Source of the DNA: Whalleya microplaca
Lineage: Eukaryota; Ascomycota; Sordariomycetes; Xylariales; Xylariaceae
Direction: 5' to 3'
Assembly: GCA_022497155.1 (NCBI GenBank)
Contig: MU385730.1
Coordinates: 372,001-436,000, forward strand
Length of the DNA: 64,000 nucleotides
The notes under the pieces: model-generated
Database searches by the model: none
What the model saw: only the letters and a program-made list of their open reading frames with translations
Told to the model about the DNA's origin: nothing
Program-made: the position numbers and the translations under genes
Shown here: positions 33,156-43,692 of the stretch, in pieces
Numbering within the stretch: the first letter of the stretch is position 1
Layout: each line of letters opens with the position of its first letter

Positions 33156-35455
33156 ATGGCCTCAGCAACCGGGAACGACGCGGTCAAGACGCCTCGTCAC
33201 GAGGCCCCTGCGGCCACCCCGGCCGTCCCGGGGAATGAAGGGAACGACTCGGACAGGCTGAGCGATGTGATTCGCAATGCGCGGCTCGCCACGGAGAAGG
33301 AGCACAGCATGACCTTGCTGCAGGGGCTCAGGCTCTACCCGAAGGCGATTGGATGGAGCATTCTCATCTCGACCTGCATTGCTATGGAAGGTTACGATAT
33401 TGCCCTGGTCAACAACTTCTATGCCTTTCCGCAGTTCAACCAGAAGTATGGCGAGGCATACACCGCCGCGGATGGCAGTGTCAGCTATCAAGTGCCCGCA
33501 TCATGGCAGGCCGGGTTGAGCAACGGTGCTGTAGTGGTAAGTGTTACCCGACAACCTGGTCAAATTTCCATCTCAAGTCTACTCGAAGTATTTCATTGGC
33601 TTGATGTCCCAAATCACTGGGTCCCCCTATCGTACATACTATCTGTGGAACACTGTTTAACTCTGCGCCGCTGTAGGGTGAAATCATTGGCTTGTTGATT
33701 AACGGTTGGATATCCGAGCGCTTTGGATACCGATATACTGTCATATCTTGCCTTGTTCTCGTCGCTGCATTTACTACAATTTTCTTCACGGCTCAGACCG
33801 TCGTGCATCTCCAGGTTGCCGAAATTCTGTGCGGTATACCATGGGGAGTCTTCCAGACGTTAACGATCACGTACGCTTCCGAGGTCTGCCCTGTTGCTCT
33901 GCGTGGGTATCTTACCACTTATATCAACTTCTGTTGGGGCATCGGTCAGATGATTGGAATTGGCGTGATCATGGGTAACCTCTGGCGGACTGATGAGTGG
34001 GCATACCGTATAGTAAGTGCCTCCCACCTTTTGCTAGACATGATTGCTGACGCTGTAACTAGCCGTACGGACTCCAATGGATGTGGCCCGTGCCTCTCAT
34101 AGTTGGAATTTTCTTTGCCCCTGAATCTCCTTGGGTGAGTAGGCATCTAGAGCCATTAAACACTACTCCTGTGTTGAGCTCAGTTTCAGAACTGTCGGCT
34201 ATTCACGAGACCTTCCAGAAAGAAAAAAGTACTGACTCTAAGTCTGTTGCAGTGGCTCGTGCGCAAAGGAAAGCTTGAAGCTGCTAAGCGTTCTCTCCTT
34301 CGATTGACTAGTTTGAATCAGGAGACAGGCTTCGATGCAGACGAGACTGTTGCGATGATGGTGCATACTTCGGCATTGGAACAGAATGTTGTGTCACCCC
34401 TGGAATCCACCTAATGTCGTGGCTAACCTTCCGCATACAGATCACCCAGGGAGGTAGTTACCTCGATTGCTTCAAGGGAATCAACCTACGTCGAACAGAG
34501 GTACGAGACAGCCCACCCATGTTGGTTTATAAACTCCCAGCACTAACTGAGATAGATCGTGTGTATGTGTTGGGCAATCCAAAACTTGAGTGGCAACTCT
34601 TTCTCCAACTATTCGACATATTTCCTTCAACAAGCCGGTCTCAGTGACAGCACAGCTTATTCGTTCGCCATGGGTCAATACGCGATTAACTGTGCCGGCG
34701 TCTTTGGTTCCTGGACTCTCATCGCACTAGGTATCGGGAGACGGTAGGTCACATTCACCTTTTTACCCTCCAGCGGAGGCCATCATATAACTAACAAAGG
34801 AAGAACTCTGTATCTGTACGGCCTTGCCGCTCTCTTCACAATGCTTATGATCCTCGGCTTCCTCGGTCTGGCTTCCGATAGAGATGCGGCCTCGCTCGCA
34901 ACGGGCAGTATCATGTTAGTTTGGGCCCTGTGTTATCAGCTGACCGTCGGTACTGTCTGCTACTCCTTAGTGGCGGAGATCTCGACGAGGCGTTTGCAGA
35001 TAAAGACCGTGGTTCTCGGTCGGATGCTCTAGTAGGGTCCCCGAACTTTCTCGTGTACCGATGTTGCCATCTAATACTTCACAGTAATGTCGTAAGTATC
35101 ATTTGCGGAGTCCTGACGCCGTACATGATCAACCCATCCGCGTGGGACTGGGGTAACTACGCTGGGTTCTTTTGGGTGAGTAGCCTCATGAAGCATAACC
35201 CCCTTCCCAAGCTTGCTGACGGATCCCGTGTGACAGGCGGGCTCATGCTTTCTTTGCTTCGTGTACACGTATTTCCGTGTTCCAGAGCCCACAGGACGCA
35301 CGTTTGCCGAGTTGGATCTACTGTTCGAGAATAATATTAGTGCGAGAAAGTTCTCGTCGACCAAAGTTGATGTGTTCGCCGAACACGTTGAATCAGAAAA
35401 ATTAAAGGATTACCAGGACCAGATCACGACTTCGCATGGTAAATTAGTATTTTGA
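33156..35455 (+). CDS. MFS sugar (alpha-glucoside type) transporter (9 exons, 569 aa)
   Basis: Exons 33156-33536, 33677-34012, 34063-34134, 34253-34387, 34441-34500, 34556-34743, 34804-35031, 35085-35175 and 35237-35455. All phases agree. The product is a 12-helix plasma-membrane H+/sugar symporter of the fungal maltose/alpha-glucoside permease group. Signatures: the first helix [20 protein letters not shown], the [11 protein letters not shown] loop (D/E-R-x-G-R type), [19 protein letters not shown] (PESP-family substrate loop), FAPESPWWLVRKGK after splicing, [37 protein letters not shown], and [17 protein letters not shown] at the C-terminus. Exon 4 uses a weak donor (GTTGTG), so three bases are uncertain. 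The gene appears intact despite nine exons. The nearby regulator could control it, by position only. Confidence 0.92.
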
Positions 35456-37877
35456 GGGATAGGGCTTCCGTATTATGTCTCAGCAAGGAATACGACAGGA
35501 AGATAGCACTGGTAATAATGTGAGATGACAAAGATTGGGCCGACAACTCGAATATAACGCCATACGTCAACTACATCGTGGTTTGTCAGTTATATTAGTC
35601 ACTGCGCCCGGACGGTGCCACGGTTATATCCTAGGGGTCCGAATAACGAACAGAAATGATAGTGAAATAAAAAGACACCGAAACATATTATATGTCCAAA
35701 CCCTTACTAGCCTGTGACTGGTGTAACTATGACTCATTGTTTTCTAGCTTTTAGCAACCTTGTATTAATGGGATCTTTATATTTACCTAACTCAAGCACT
35801 AAGACATGGCGAGAGTGCGCGGAAGCTTCATTACGTTTCTTTGGTTGTTCTTTTAATGTTGACTTCAGCTGGGTGAGGGCTTCTGTCGTCGGGCCGGCAA
35901 ATATATATATGTCATCGATTAGTAATAAGTAATACGATTACGAAGTTGGTTTTTCTACCAACGCCAACTAATTGCTAACGCCTGCTACAAATACATATGT
36001 CAGAGGTACTCAGTTGACTTTCACTGGTAAAAGAAACGATACTTGAAAACTCAATCTCCAAACATGTATTTTTGCAAATAACAGAACTAAAATATGGCTA
36101 GATATAGCCTTCTTTGGCCCCTTTAATCTTGAAAGTCTGCCATAAAGAGGAAGTAATACCTATAATTTAAAAAAACGTCTCTTAGGTTTTAAGTAAACAT
36201 ATAACTAAATCCATTTAAGATTTAGTTTATGTAATAAAAGCTCTCCTATTCACAGTTACGAAAGGTTTATATCAAAAGGGTATACTATAAAAGGTACATG
36301 TCAAATAAAATATTAATCATAAAATGTAGGTGTTAAATGGGCTTTACACCATGGTGTAGGTATCGTGCGAACGATTGGGGGTTATAATAAGTCTGTATTA
36401 CTATGTATATTTCTATGAACGAATGTAAGTGAGGGAATTCCTCGTACGGAGAAGATATGAAAATCTCTTCGCGCTAGGGTAGCTTAGTCAGCTACCCCTG
36501 ATCGCACGGCTGAACTGAGCGTTATTCTAACAGTGGGTGTTATAGTGTGTTATTCAGTATGATGGTAAAGGCCTAGCCTTTTATTCCGTTGTCCCAACTT
36601 AGAAGACCTTGTCCAATATTAATAGTACGTAAAGGTAATTATAAGATGGGTGGCCAAATTTCACGGTGCTTCAGGCTATGTTTAAAGTGAAGAAGCTAAA
36701 TGGCTAATATTTCTCTAGTTTAAAGTTACGTGTGATGTGTATAGTGTGTGTGTGTGTGGCATAGTGAGCTTAACCAGAGGAGGTGTGTGAGCGAGACCAC
36801 AAATCCCTTAAGACTGAAGTGGGATATTACCTGCCGTTTAGTCAAGTGACCTGACAAAGGCAGTGACTAGCTGTTGTAAAAAGTTAGAGATAAATTACCA
36901 CAGCCGACTAGGGTTGTTTCCTATGACCTATGCTCCCATCCACATACCAGACCATGTCCAACTACACGTTGATATTGTTCAGTCCGTTCGTGGTCATCCT
37001 CCCTGTAACATACCATCGTTCTCACGAGCTCCTTCTTTACCAGTCTGTTACAAATTTGAAGCTGGCCATCGATATGCTTAGACGGAGCTTCGCAGTAGTA
37101 ACAAAGAAAAACATCTATACACATGATAGTGGTTTTCTGGCTACTCCTGTGGGTAGGAGGTAGGATCTCGATATTCTCGTGGGTATTGTCGAAAATAATT
37201 GCCTATCACGTAGACAGGTGTAAGATTTGTGTGTTGTGTTGTGTACTGATAATGCTGGTTAAGAGAAATATATTCTTCTGTGTAGCTTCCTAATATCAGT
37301 ATATGTTGCGATGGCAAGGTTCATGGTTGAAGTGTTCTAAAATGTGGTCCTTAGCGAGCAGGTAGAGCTAGACTTTAAATATATCATGGGCAGCTTTATT
37401 CTTCATCTTCGTAGTGGTACTGACTGTGTTGCTAGCTTGTCATTTTAGTCTAGTCAGAAGCATTGGTCACTTTTGCTACTACATTACACAGGTTTGCCAG
37501 AGTATAAGATCGGATAGCAGGTGACCATCGTATATATAGGTGTATTTACTTGCTTACAAGATACTTTGCGGTGACTCATCTACCCTCGATCGAAAAAGCA
37601 AAGGGCGAAATCATTCAACTTTTCCAGCCAATCATTCTTTATTTTTACGGCAATAGTAATGGATGGTTTTCAGCAACAAGTACGAGCTACAGAGAAAAAC
37701 ACAGATCTATTCAAAAGAATGAAGGACAAAATTTGAGCTAAAACAAACACCAACGACTAGAAACTCAAGCCTATCTCCGCTGGGACCCTTCTTTCTCCGC
37801 CCTTCCGCAACAAAGACTCTCAACGAGCCAACCAAGCACATCCGCTACAACTCCCTCCCCCCAACACGTAATCCAAC
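35456..37877. other. Gene-poor, repeat-decayed region
   Basis: About 2.4 kb without a supported gene, A/T-rich and rich in TpA. A possible copia-type reverse transcriptase remnant is on the minus strand at 35715-35935 (listed separately). The rest of the block shows short broken frames only. Confidence 0.45.
35715..35935 (-). pseudogene. Possible remnant of a Ty1/copia-type reverse transcriptase
   Basis: On the minus strand one frame reads YLLLIDDIYIFAGPTTEALT and continues QLKSTLKEQPKKRNE. This resembles the VDD-containing block of copia reverse transcriptases (YVDD followed by an acidic helix), with the first position changed. In-frame stops flank it and no other polymerase motif was found, so this is a weak call. 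Confidence 0.25.
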
Positions 37878-38390
37878 TCAACCGACACAGGCTCCCAACC
37901 GCATACCGGGCGGAATAGCGCACCAGTCGCATCTCGCGAGCGTGCTGTCCCGACACTGCTTCGAGCGCGTGCAGAAGATGGCAGCGCACGAGAGCCGCCT
38001 GAAGATCCGCGCGCCGGCGTCGCGCCGCGGGGACACGGCGGCGAGGGCCCGGGCGCGCGCGTCCTCGAGGCACTGCGCGAGGTCCGGCGCGCCGAGCCCG
38101 AGCGCGCAGCCCGTCACCGCCTTGAAGTCGTCGGCGTTGAGCTGCGCGCGGTCGAGCACGTTGCCGGCTTCGTCCTTGCTGAGTAGCGCGCCGCTGCTCT
38201 CGAAGCTGAAGTGCCCGTCTTCGGACGTCTTGAGGTCGTGTTTAGCGAATATGGACTGCGGGAGAGATGGATTGGTAAGTCAGAGTGTTCTAATACTAGT
38301 AGCTAGGAGACGAATTCATACCACATCTTCGGCAGTTTCTGCGGCTTTTGCAATGCCGAGGAGTAGCGTGATAGCGTAGAGGGCATGCAT
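37878..38390 (-). CDS. Small cysteine-rich secreted protein (2 exons, 148 aa)
   Basis: Exons 38390-38322 and 38255-37878. The intron has a GTATGA donor and a CCGCAG acceptor. The signal peptide is MHALYAITLLLGIAKAA. The mature protein has eight cysteines, five of them in the last 45 residues (LSCAAIFCTRSKQC, ARCDWC). The middle is Ala/Asp-rich (LNADDFKAVTGCALGLGAPD, then LAQCLEDARARALAAV). No family is recognised. Size, signal peptide and cysteine content fit fungal effector-like or antimicrobial secreted proteins, but that is inference. A TATA box (38504-38496 on the minus strand) precedes it by about 110 bases. Confidence 0.75.
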
Positions 38391-39414
38391 AGTAACTTGG
38401 TATGTGTATGATGATATAAACAGTTGCTTGTCTAATGTCTGGAAAGTCTGCTTGGCTTGAGGTAGAGTTGCTCTACTGTGGTGGGCAACATCGTCGATTT
38501 TATAGGGACCGACAGTCCGCAGTGTTCCTTCCTGTATTGTTGTTGCTGCTGACCAGTGACGTCAATGAGAGAAAATTCCCAGTCCAGCTGGTAGGGACCA
38601 AATGGATCTCGGAGTCTCCCAGAAGTCATGAACCATCCAAGCTGCTACTATTCTAAGGCCTTGATTCATCTTCAGCCTCCTAGATTACCTCGTCGAAGTA
38701 CGTTGCTGACATGGAATCTCGAATACGAAAGACTAATAAGATGTGGACTGGTATGGATTCTGAATTGGTCTAAGAGACGCTAACAACAATTGCACATACA
38801 TAACTTGTATCTAGTTTGATGCTCTAGAGGATCCCACGCGGTTACTCAAAATAAACAACCAGAAGATGATGACCGTATCAGAAGATGCAGATCAATAAGA
38901 CTGTCAGCCTCGCAGATAATGGTTAAAGTAGTGACGGTGGGGAGAGCTGGGCTGACAGTTTTCAACTAATAGAAAGGCGGGCATTGGTCATGGCGCCATC
39001 ATGGCCTTTGAAACTATTGACGAACAACTGAGAATAGTGTTTGCCTTGCTTTTCATTCATTCGCTGTCAATGGGGCGATGCTGTGATCGACACCGGATCA
39101 CGGTCAGCAGCTGGCATGGATGACTTATGATCTCAACGCACGAGTGTAAACTTCAGGTATCTTGACTTTGATTCCGACTAGTCTCAGTAATGCTCGCTAT
39201 CGCTAAGTCGGTGGACCGAATATGCTTGACTTGTAGGATGGTTTGATTCTGTAGAGCTTGAAGTGAATAAAAGGCACGCCGAACTCCTTTCGAATACTTC
39301 TTAAATCTCAACTAGTCATCACTCAACATTGTTTATAAAGTGCCTTACATTTATCATTCTCTTCGGAATATCTAAGTCTACTCTATCGTACTTGCTCACG
39401 CCTTCTTCATCAAC
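38391..39414. promoter_or_regulatory. Divergent promoter region of two cysteine-rich secreted-protein genes
   Basis: It contains a minus-strand CTATAAAATC box at about 38496-38504 for the 148-aa gene and a plus-strand AATAAAAG box at about 39266-39273 for the gene at 39415. No coding frame is supported. Confidence 0.5.
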
Positions 39415-39864
39415 ATGCAGTTCGGAATCATCCTCGCAAGCCTCGCGGCCCTCGCCATCGCAGGTCCGTCAACTACCCACATCCAAGCCATCCCCCACCA
39501 CACCTACCTAACTAACCCAAACCACACTCCAGCTCCCACCCCCGACGACGGCAACTCCACCGACACCGCGGTGTCCCCGCGGCGCGACAACGAGCACATC
39601 GCGCGCCTGTTCCGGGGCAGCCGGTGCACGGGGGACAACCTGCGGAGCTACATGAACTTCGGGTGCACGAACCGGTGCCACGCGGTCGAGGGGGTGTCCA
39701 GCGTCGCGCTGTCCGTGACGCACGAGGAGACGTACCCGACGGTCGACTTCTTCTCCGACGCCAACTGCGAGCACCTGAGCACGCACGCGGGGGTGTACAA
39801 GAACTACGCCTGCACGGAGATGGCGGGGGAGGTCAGGAGTTTTAAGCTGTACTACGACTGCTAG
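39415..39864 (+). CDS. Small cysteine-rich secreted protein (probably 2 exons, 126 aa)
   Basis: Signal peptide MQFGIILASLAALAIAG. The open frame reads through to 149 aa, but a 69-base segment (39464-39532) has a GTCCGT donor, a CTAACTAAC branch site and a CCAG acceptor, and keeps phase. Its removal gives 126 aa with a cleaner signal boundary (LAIAGAPTPDDGNSTD). The mature region has six cysteines (SRCTGDN, FGCTNRCHAV, ANCEHL, YACTEMAG, YYDC). The final LYYDC and the SFKLYY strand suggest a compact beta fold. No family is recognised, and it is a plausible secreted effector-like protein. Confidence 0.72.
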   Translation: MQFGIILASLAALAIAGPSTTHIQAIPHHTYLTNPNHTPAPTPDDGNSTDTAVSPRRDNEHIARLFRGSRCTGDNLRSYMNFGCTNRCHAVEGVSSVALSVTHEETYPTVDFFSDANCEHLSTHAGVYKNYACTEMAGEVRSFKLYYDC

Positions 39865-40398
39865 GTGGATGGATGGAGCTGGAGTGGCCTGAGTGCCTGT
39901 GTGGAGGGGCGGGGGGATTGTGGATGGAGGAATCGACGGATTCTGTGAGTGGGTGCCATGGCTGAGTTTGAGTGAGTTGCCAGGGTAGAGTTGTGATATG
40001 TCGCGAGTCGCCATTTAAGGGGTTTGGCTTTGCTACTAGAGGGGGACTGGTTAAGGGGTTGGTTGACTTGTCGTTTAGAAATATTACTCTCTTTTGACAT
40101 TCTTTCACTTATACACGGAAGACCAATATATTCAGTTCTAGAGTTTAGCATTGCGAACCACTTTACATAATTATGTTGCGCTTGATTTTGGAGCAGGAAT
40201 ACGATCAAGATGATTGTTACTAGTAAATTTGTGATTTTTTCCAAGATCTGGAATGCAGTGAGGTTGGTGTTATACATATGTATATATATCACAAGATAGA
40301 TGGCTTCTTCAGCATTATGTATAGTTCATGGTAGGATAGACAGTTTGTTGCAATATTGCAAAGACCAACAACGGGCGCAATGGTTTATTTAGTGCAAG

Positions 40399-40465
40399 GT
40401 GAAGTTATAATAGGACAGACACCCTTCTACATATACAGGCGGCGGGCCATATGCGGTAGATGTTT
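40399..40465. repeat. Dispersed repeat, copy B
   Basis: This is the partner of 25567-25640. It shares TTAGTGCAAGGTGAAGTTATA, a CCCTTCTACATATACA stretch and GGCGGCGGGCCATA in the same order. Confidence 0.5.
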
Positions 40466-40596
40466 TAGCAACTGGGTGCAGCAAACAGTGAGATCCGGCT
40501 GAGGTCACTGGGTCTATGCTTCATAAAGCTAAATAATTACTGCACTTCTAACAATCCCCTTGAAGGTGTAGCAGCAGCAGCCTCGTCCGTCTTTAC

Positions 40597-40670
40597 TTGG
40601 AGGACACTTGACCTGGATGTTTGCTTAGACATTGCACCACGGGGGACCCGGGTTCGATTCTGTGTTCTCT
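40597..40670 (+). other. Degenerate tRNA-like or SINE-like fragment
   Basis: GGGTTCGATTCTG resembles the B box/T-arm of a tRNA gene. TGGAGGA near 40600 can pair with TTCTCTA about 60 bases later as an acceptor-like stem with wobbles. The T-stem itself pairs poorly and no clean A box or anticodon arm is visible. A T-rich tract follows at 40684-40712. It is more likely a tRNA-derived repeat fragment than a working tRNA. Confidence 0.2.
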
Positions 40671-41507
40671 ATCAGATATCCCAAATTTTTTTGGGATTAT
40701 TTTTTATTGATTTTTCATACCGCTTTGAAGGTTAAAATGATCCCGCGCTAAGTGAAGGGTGCATATGGCCTTTCTTTTCTTTTTAACGGGAAAGCAGTAG
40801 TACTGGTCGGGCCCAGCTACTTCGCCTGGAATCCATATATATCATTATACATTTCTAGGTGTCAACAAAAACGCAGATAATATTGTTTTGACTTCGAGGT
40901 TATATTATACTAAATTCTGCCTATTACACAGTACAGCTAGCCACCATTCAACTGACTTAAGGAAGCCGGGCGTGCATACAAGTTAGGAGCAAGAGAGACA
41001 GTCTACTCGCAAAAGATGCCCCGGAAAAGATCCCATCTTGACTTTATTAACTGAACAGCACCATATGTCTGTCGGTAGTAACATTGATAATAGACTTAGG
41101 AGTAATCATTGGTATATGGCATTAGAGTAGTGAGGGGCGTTCGTCATAGTGTTTGTTGTTGAGAAACCTATTCTCGTGCCTCTGCCGGTTTCTCAGACCA
41201 TTGCTGTCATCTTGACGGCGGTCAAGTGGGGCCCTTCTATGACCGTTTCATTGCTGAGCAGGCCCCTTGGTTGTATCGTATCGAGATGGCCCAATCCGAA
41301 CTGGGACCTGCAATTATATAAAATGTCGTGGGCTCCGTCCTCAGACTACAGAGCGCCGCACACCTCGATGAAGCCGTAGTCTGCCTTACATTCGTGGGAC
41401 CACATAGTAAATTGACGGGCCGGCTGAATCCAACGGCTGCGACAGAGCAAGACCAAAATGCTACCTAAATATATCCAGTCCACGTCATGCAGTTCCCCCG
41501 TCTAAAG

Positions 41508-41844
41508 CTACCGATCGGGCAGGGCCTTTGCCTGCACCTCACCCGGGGAATCCTTCACATTCTGGCCCTTCCTGTACTCCTCCTCGAGCGCCCTCTGCAT
41601 ATCAAAGTCCAGCTGGCGTTCCCGCTTGATGCGCTGCTGCTCCATGTCGCGCACGACGCCCTGGTGCATGGCCTGTGTGGGGTCTCGTAAGTATGGACTA
41701 ACTAATAGTTGCCCGGGCTACTCAGTAGAGGGCTGGTGGGCTACGTACGTCTTTCTCGAACTTCTGCTGGAAGTGCACGATGATGACGGTGCCGATGGCG
41801 AACAGCGAGGTGCCGGCGAGGGTCAGCTGGGAGGCGCGTGACAT
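41508..41844 (-). CDS. PET117: Cytochrome c oxidase assembly protein PET117 (2 exons, 86 aa)
   Basis: Exons 41844-41749 and 41672-41508, with GTACGT donor and CACACAG acceptor. The product is a small mitochondrial inner-membrane/matrix assembly factor for complex IV. MSRASQLTLAGTSLFAIGTV forms the N-terminal targeting and membrane segment, and VHFQQKFEKD is followed after splicing by AMHQGVVRDMEQQRIKRERQ, the strongly conserved core of the family. Length is near the yeast protein. It is divergent from VMA10 and shares a promoter of about 600 bases. The open frames alone do not show the complete gene. Confidence 0.93.
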
Positions 41845-42441
41845 GCTGGCTATACGTAGCCTGATGGACGAAAGCAAGTATTCAATTGTGACACCACTCG
41901 CTATAAGGCCATGATACGACTTCAAAGTTGCGGTGCCTATTACCGAAGCTACCTTTTATATATATATTTTTTTTGTATCTCGAAGCTGTACACAGAACGA
42001 ATCAACTTTCCCCGACAGCCCGAGAACAGTGAAATTCCAATTTGGAGCTTTCCCCCAATGACGTTGAGCGGTGGCTCCACCAAGCGGCATGCTGTGCAGC
42101 GCTAGGCGGATGTTGGTTTAGCGGACGGGGGTGCTGTTTTTCCCTCATCCGGCCAGCTAACGTTAGGTACCTAGGTACCTAGAGGTACCGAGGTACCCAG
42201 GTACCCAGAGCTTCAGCTGAAGACAGGCAAAGCTGCCAAGCTAATCGGGCCTAGCCTGTGACCTCCCGCCTCCGTGCAACACCTCCATTACCACCTACTA
42301 TTAACTAATAATACAACCATTTGCCCTCTTGTCAACAACGAACATCAGCTACCGAAGCTCGCACTTATTGCCGTCATCCTCCGAACCGATTTCGTATACT
42401 GCATCCTACGCACCACCATCGGATTTCTATAACTTAACAGG
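41845..42441. promoter_or_regulatory. Divergent promoter between PET117 and VMA10, with a GGTACC tandem repeat
   Basis: No coding frame. A near-tandem array of (A)GGTACC(T) at about 42164-42207 (TTAGGTACCTAGGTACCTAG and onward) is palindromic in each unit. CCTC-rich leader sequence precedes VMA10. Confidence 0.5.
42164..42207. repeat. Tandem (A)GGTACC units
   Basis: About six imperfect copies of a 7-8 base unit centred on the palindrome GGTACC, in a promoter region. It may be simple-sequence expansion. Confidence 0.7.
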
Positions 42442-43225
42442 ATGGTATGTCGCAAACGAACTGCTCTCCCTCCTCCCTCTTCAGCTCGAGAGGTGTAATA
42501 TAGCGTAGCTAACCGTGATATCCAACAAACAGTCGGCCCAGAACTCGGCAGGCATCCAGACCCTGCTCGACGTACGCAAGCTACCCTACGATCCAGACAC
42601 CGACGCAGTTGTCCCCCCAGCAGACTAACAGGTATATGCCACGATGTAGGCCGAGCGGGAAGCTTCCAAGATCGTCCAGAAAGGTTCGCATCCCACATGT
42701 CTCCGTACATCCATACATACATGCGTTTATACATATTTATACATATGTGATCGATACACAGCTAACAACCTATCCAACCAAAACAGCCCGAGAATGTATG
42801 TTCGTGCGAAGCTCGCTCTCCCACCCACCTTTACCCAACTAACCTCCCCTCCCCCCTCCCAGTCCGAACCAAGCGAGTACGCGAGGCACGCGATGAGGCC
42901 AAGAAGGAGATAGAGGCGTACCGGAAGGCGAAGGAGGAGGAGTTCAAGAAGTTCGAGGCCGAGGTACGTGTACATACACGACCACAACCGATGCCTACCT
43001 ACCCATACACACGTAACAAAACTATTATGCAGACAGCAGGCAGGCTGATGAATGAGTGTACAGCACACGCAAGGCAACAAGCAGGCCGAGGACGAGGCCA
43101 ACAAGGAGGCCGAGGTCAAGATCAAGGAGATCCAGGCCGCCGGCAAGAAGAGCCAGGGCAAGGTCGCCGACGACCTGCTCAAGGCCGTCTTCGACGTCAA
43201 GCCCGCGCCGCCCGAACGCGCGTAG
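42442..43225 (+). CDS. VMA10: V-type ATPase subunit G (6 exons, 115 aa)
   Basis: Exons 42442-42444 (ATG only), 42533-42571, 42650-42683, 42788-42796 (9 bases), 42863-42963 and 43064-43225. All phases agree. Subunit G is part of the peripheral stalk of the vacuolar proton pump. The spliced product begins MSAQNSAGIQTLLDAEREAS and continues KIVQKAREFRTKRVREARDE, with the coiled coil AKKEIEAYRKAKEEEFKKFE, and ends DVKPAPPERA. Length matches the yeast 114-residue protein. The start codon stands alone as its own exon with a GTATGT donor directly after it. The 9-base exon supplies A-R-E within the conserved block. Most of the gene is invisible in open frames and was assembled from splice sites. Confidence 0.93.
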
Positions 43226-43431
43226 ACTAAGTTATCGGACTTGATGGACGGCTGAGTTGACGGGTATACATACATACATATGAACTCGGCAATGTTGCTG
43301 CCTCAATGGACTCTAGTGCTGGTAGGGGGGCAGCGATGCGGCGGTACACGTCTCGCATGCATCGAGTATTCTTGTATGACCAAAGGGGGCACCCCTTTTG
43401 AAAAGGGGTAGGTAGAGATGTCGCCGAGTAC

Positions 43432-43450
43432 GGAGAGAGAGAGAGAGAGG
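43432..43450. repeat. GA microsatellite
   Basis: Nine GA units followed by GGGAGGGAGAGG. Confidence 0.85.
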
Positions 43451-43636
43451 GAGGGAGAGGGTTGTCTGTCTATACATAGAAAAAGAAGCTTTTCGAAGTT
43501 GGGGGGGCCGAGCTCAGTAAGAGCCGGCATGCATTATTCATGAATTCCTACTACCGCTACCACTACTACTGCTACAAATCCTACATGCTTACCCGGGCTG
43601 CTGTGCAATATAAACCAAGATGCCGCTTCCTTTCTC

Positions 43637-43683
43637 CCTTCCTTCCTTCCTTTCTTTCTTGCTATTGTGCTATTGTGCTATTA
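43637..43683. repeat. CCTT-type and CTATTGTG tandem repeats
   Basis: TTCC/TTTC units directly followed by three copies of GCTATTGT, close to the CTNNBL1 stop codon. Confidence 0.8.
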
Positions 43684-43692
43684 TCTACCACG

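Larger units (their letters stand above)
39865..41507. other. Gene-poor region with a dispersed repeat and a tRNA-like fragment
   Basis: No supported gene. It holds copy B of the dispersed repeat (40399-40465) and a tRNA-like fragment near 40597-40670. Confidence 0.45.
43226..43692. other. Convergent intergenic region with microsatellites
   Basis: The 3' ends of VMA10 and CTNNBL1 converge here. It contains a GA run (about 43432-43450) and a CCTT/CTTT run followed by three copies of CTATTGTG (about 43637-43683). No gene is supported. Confidence 0.55.

Noticed and set aside
36863..37163. Short frames on both strands in the 36-37 kb desert
   Set aside because: No family resemblance, A/T-rich surroundings and no splice context.
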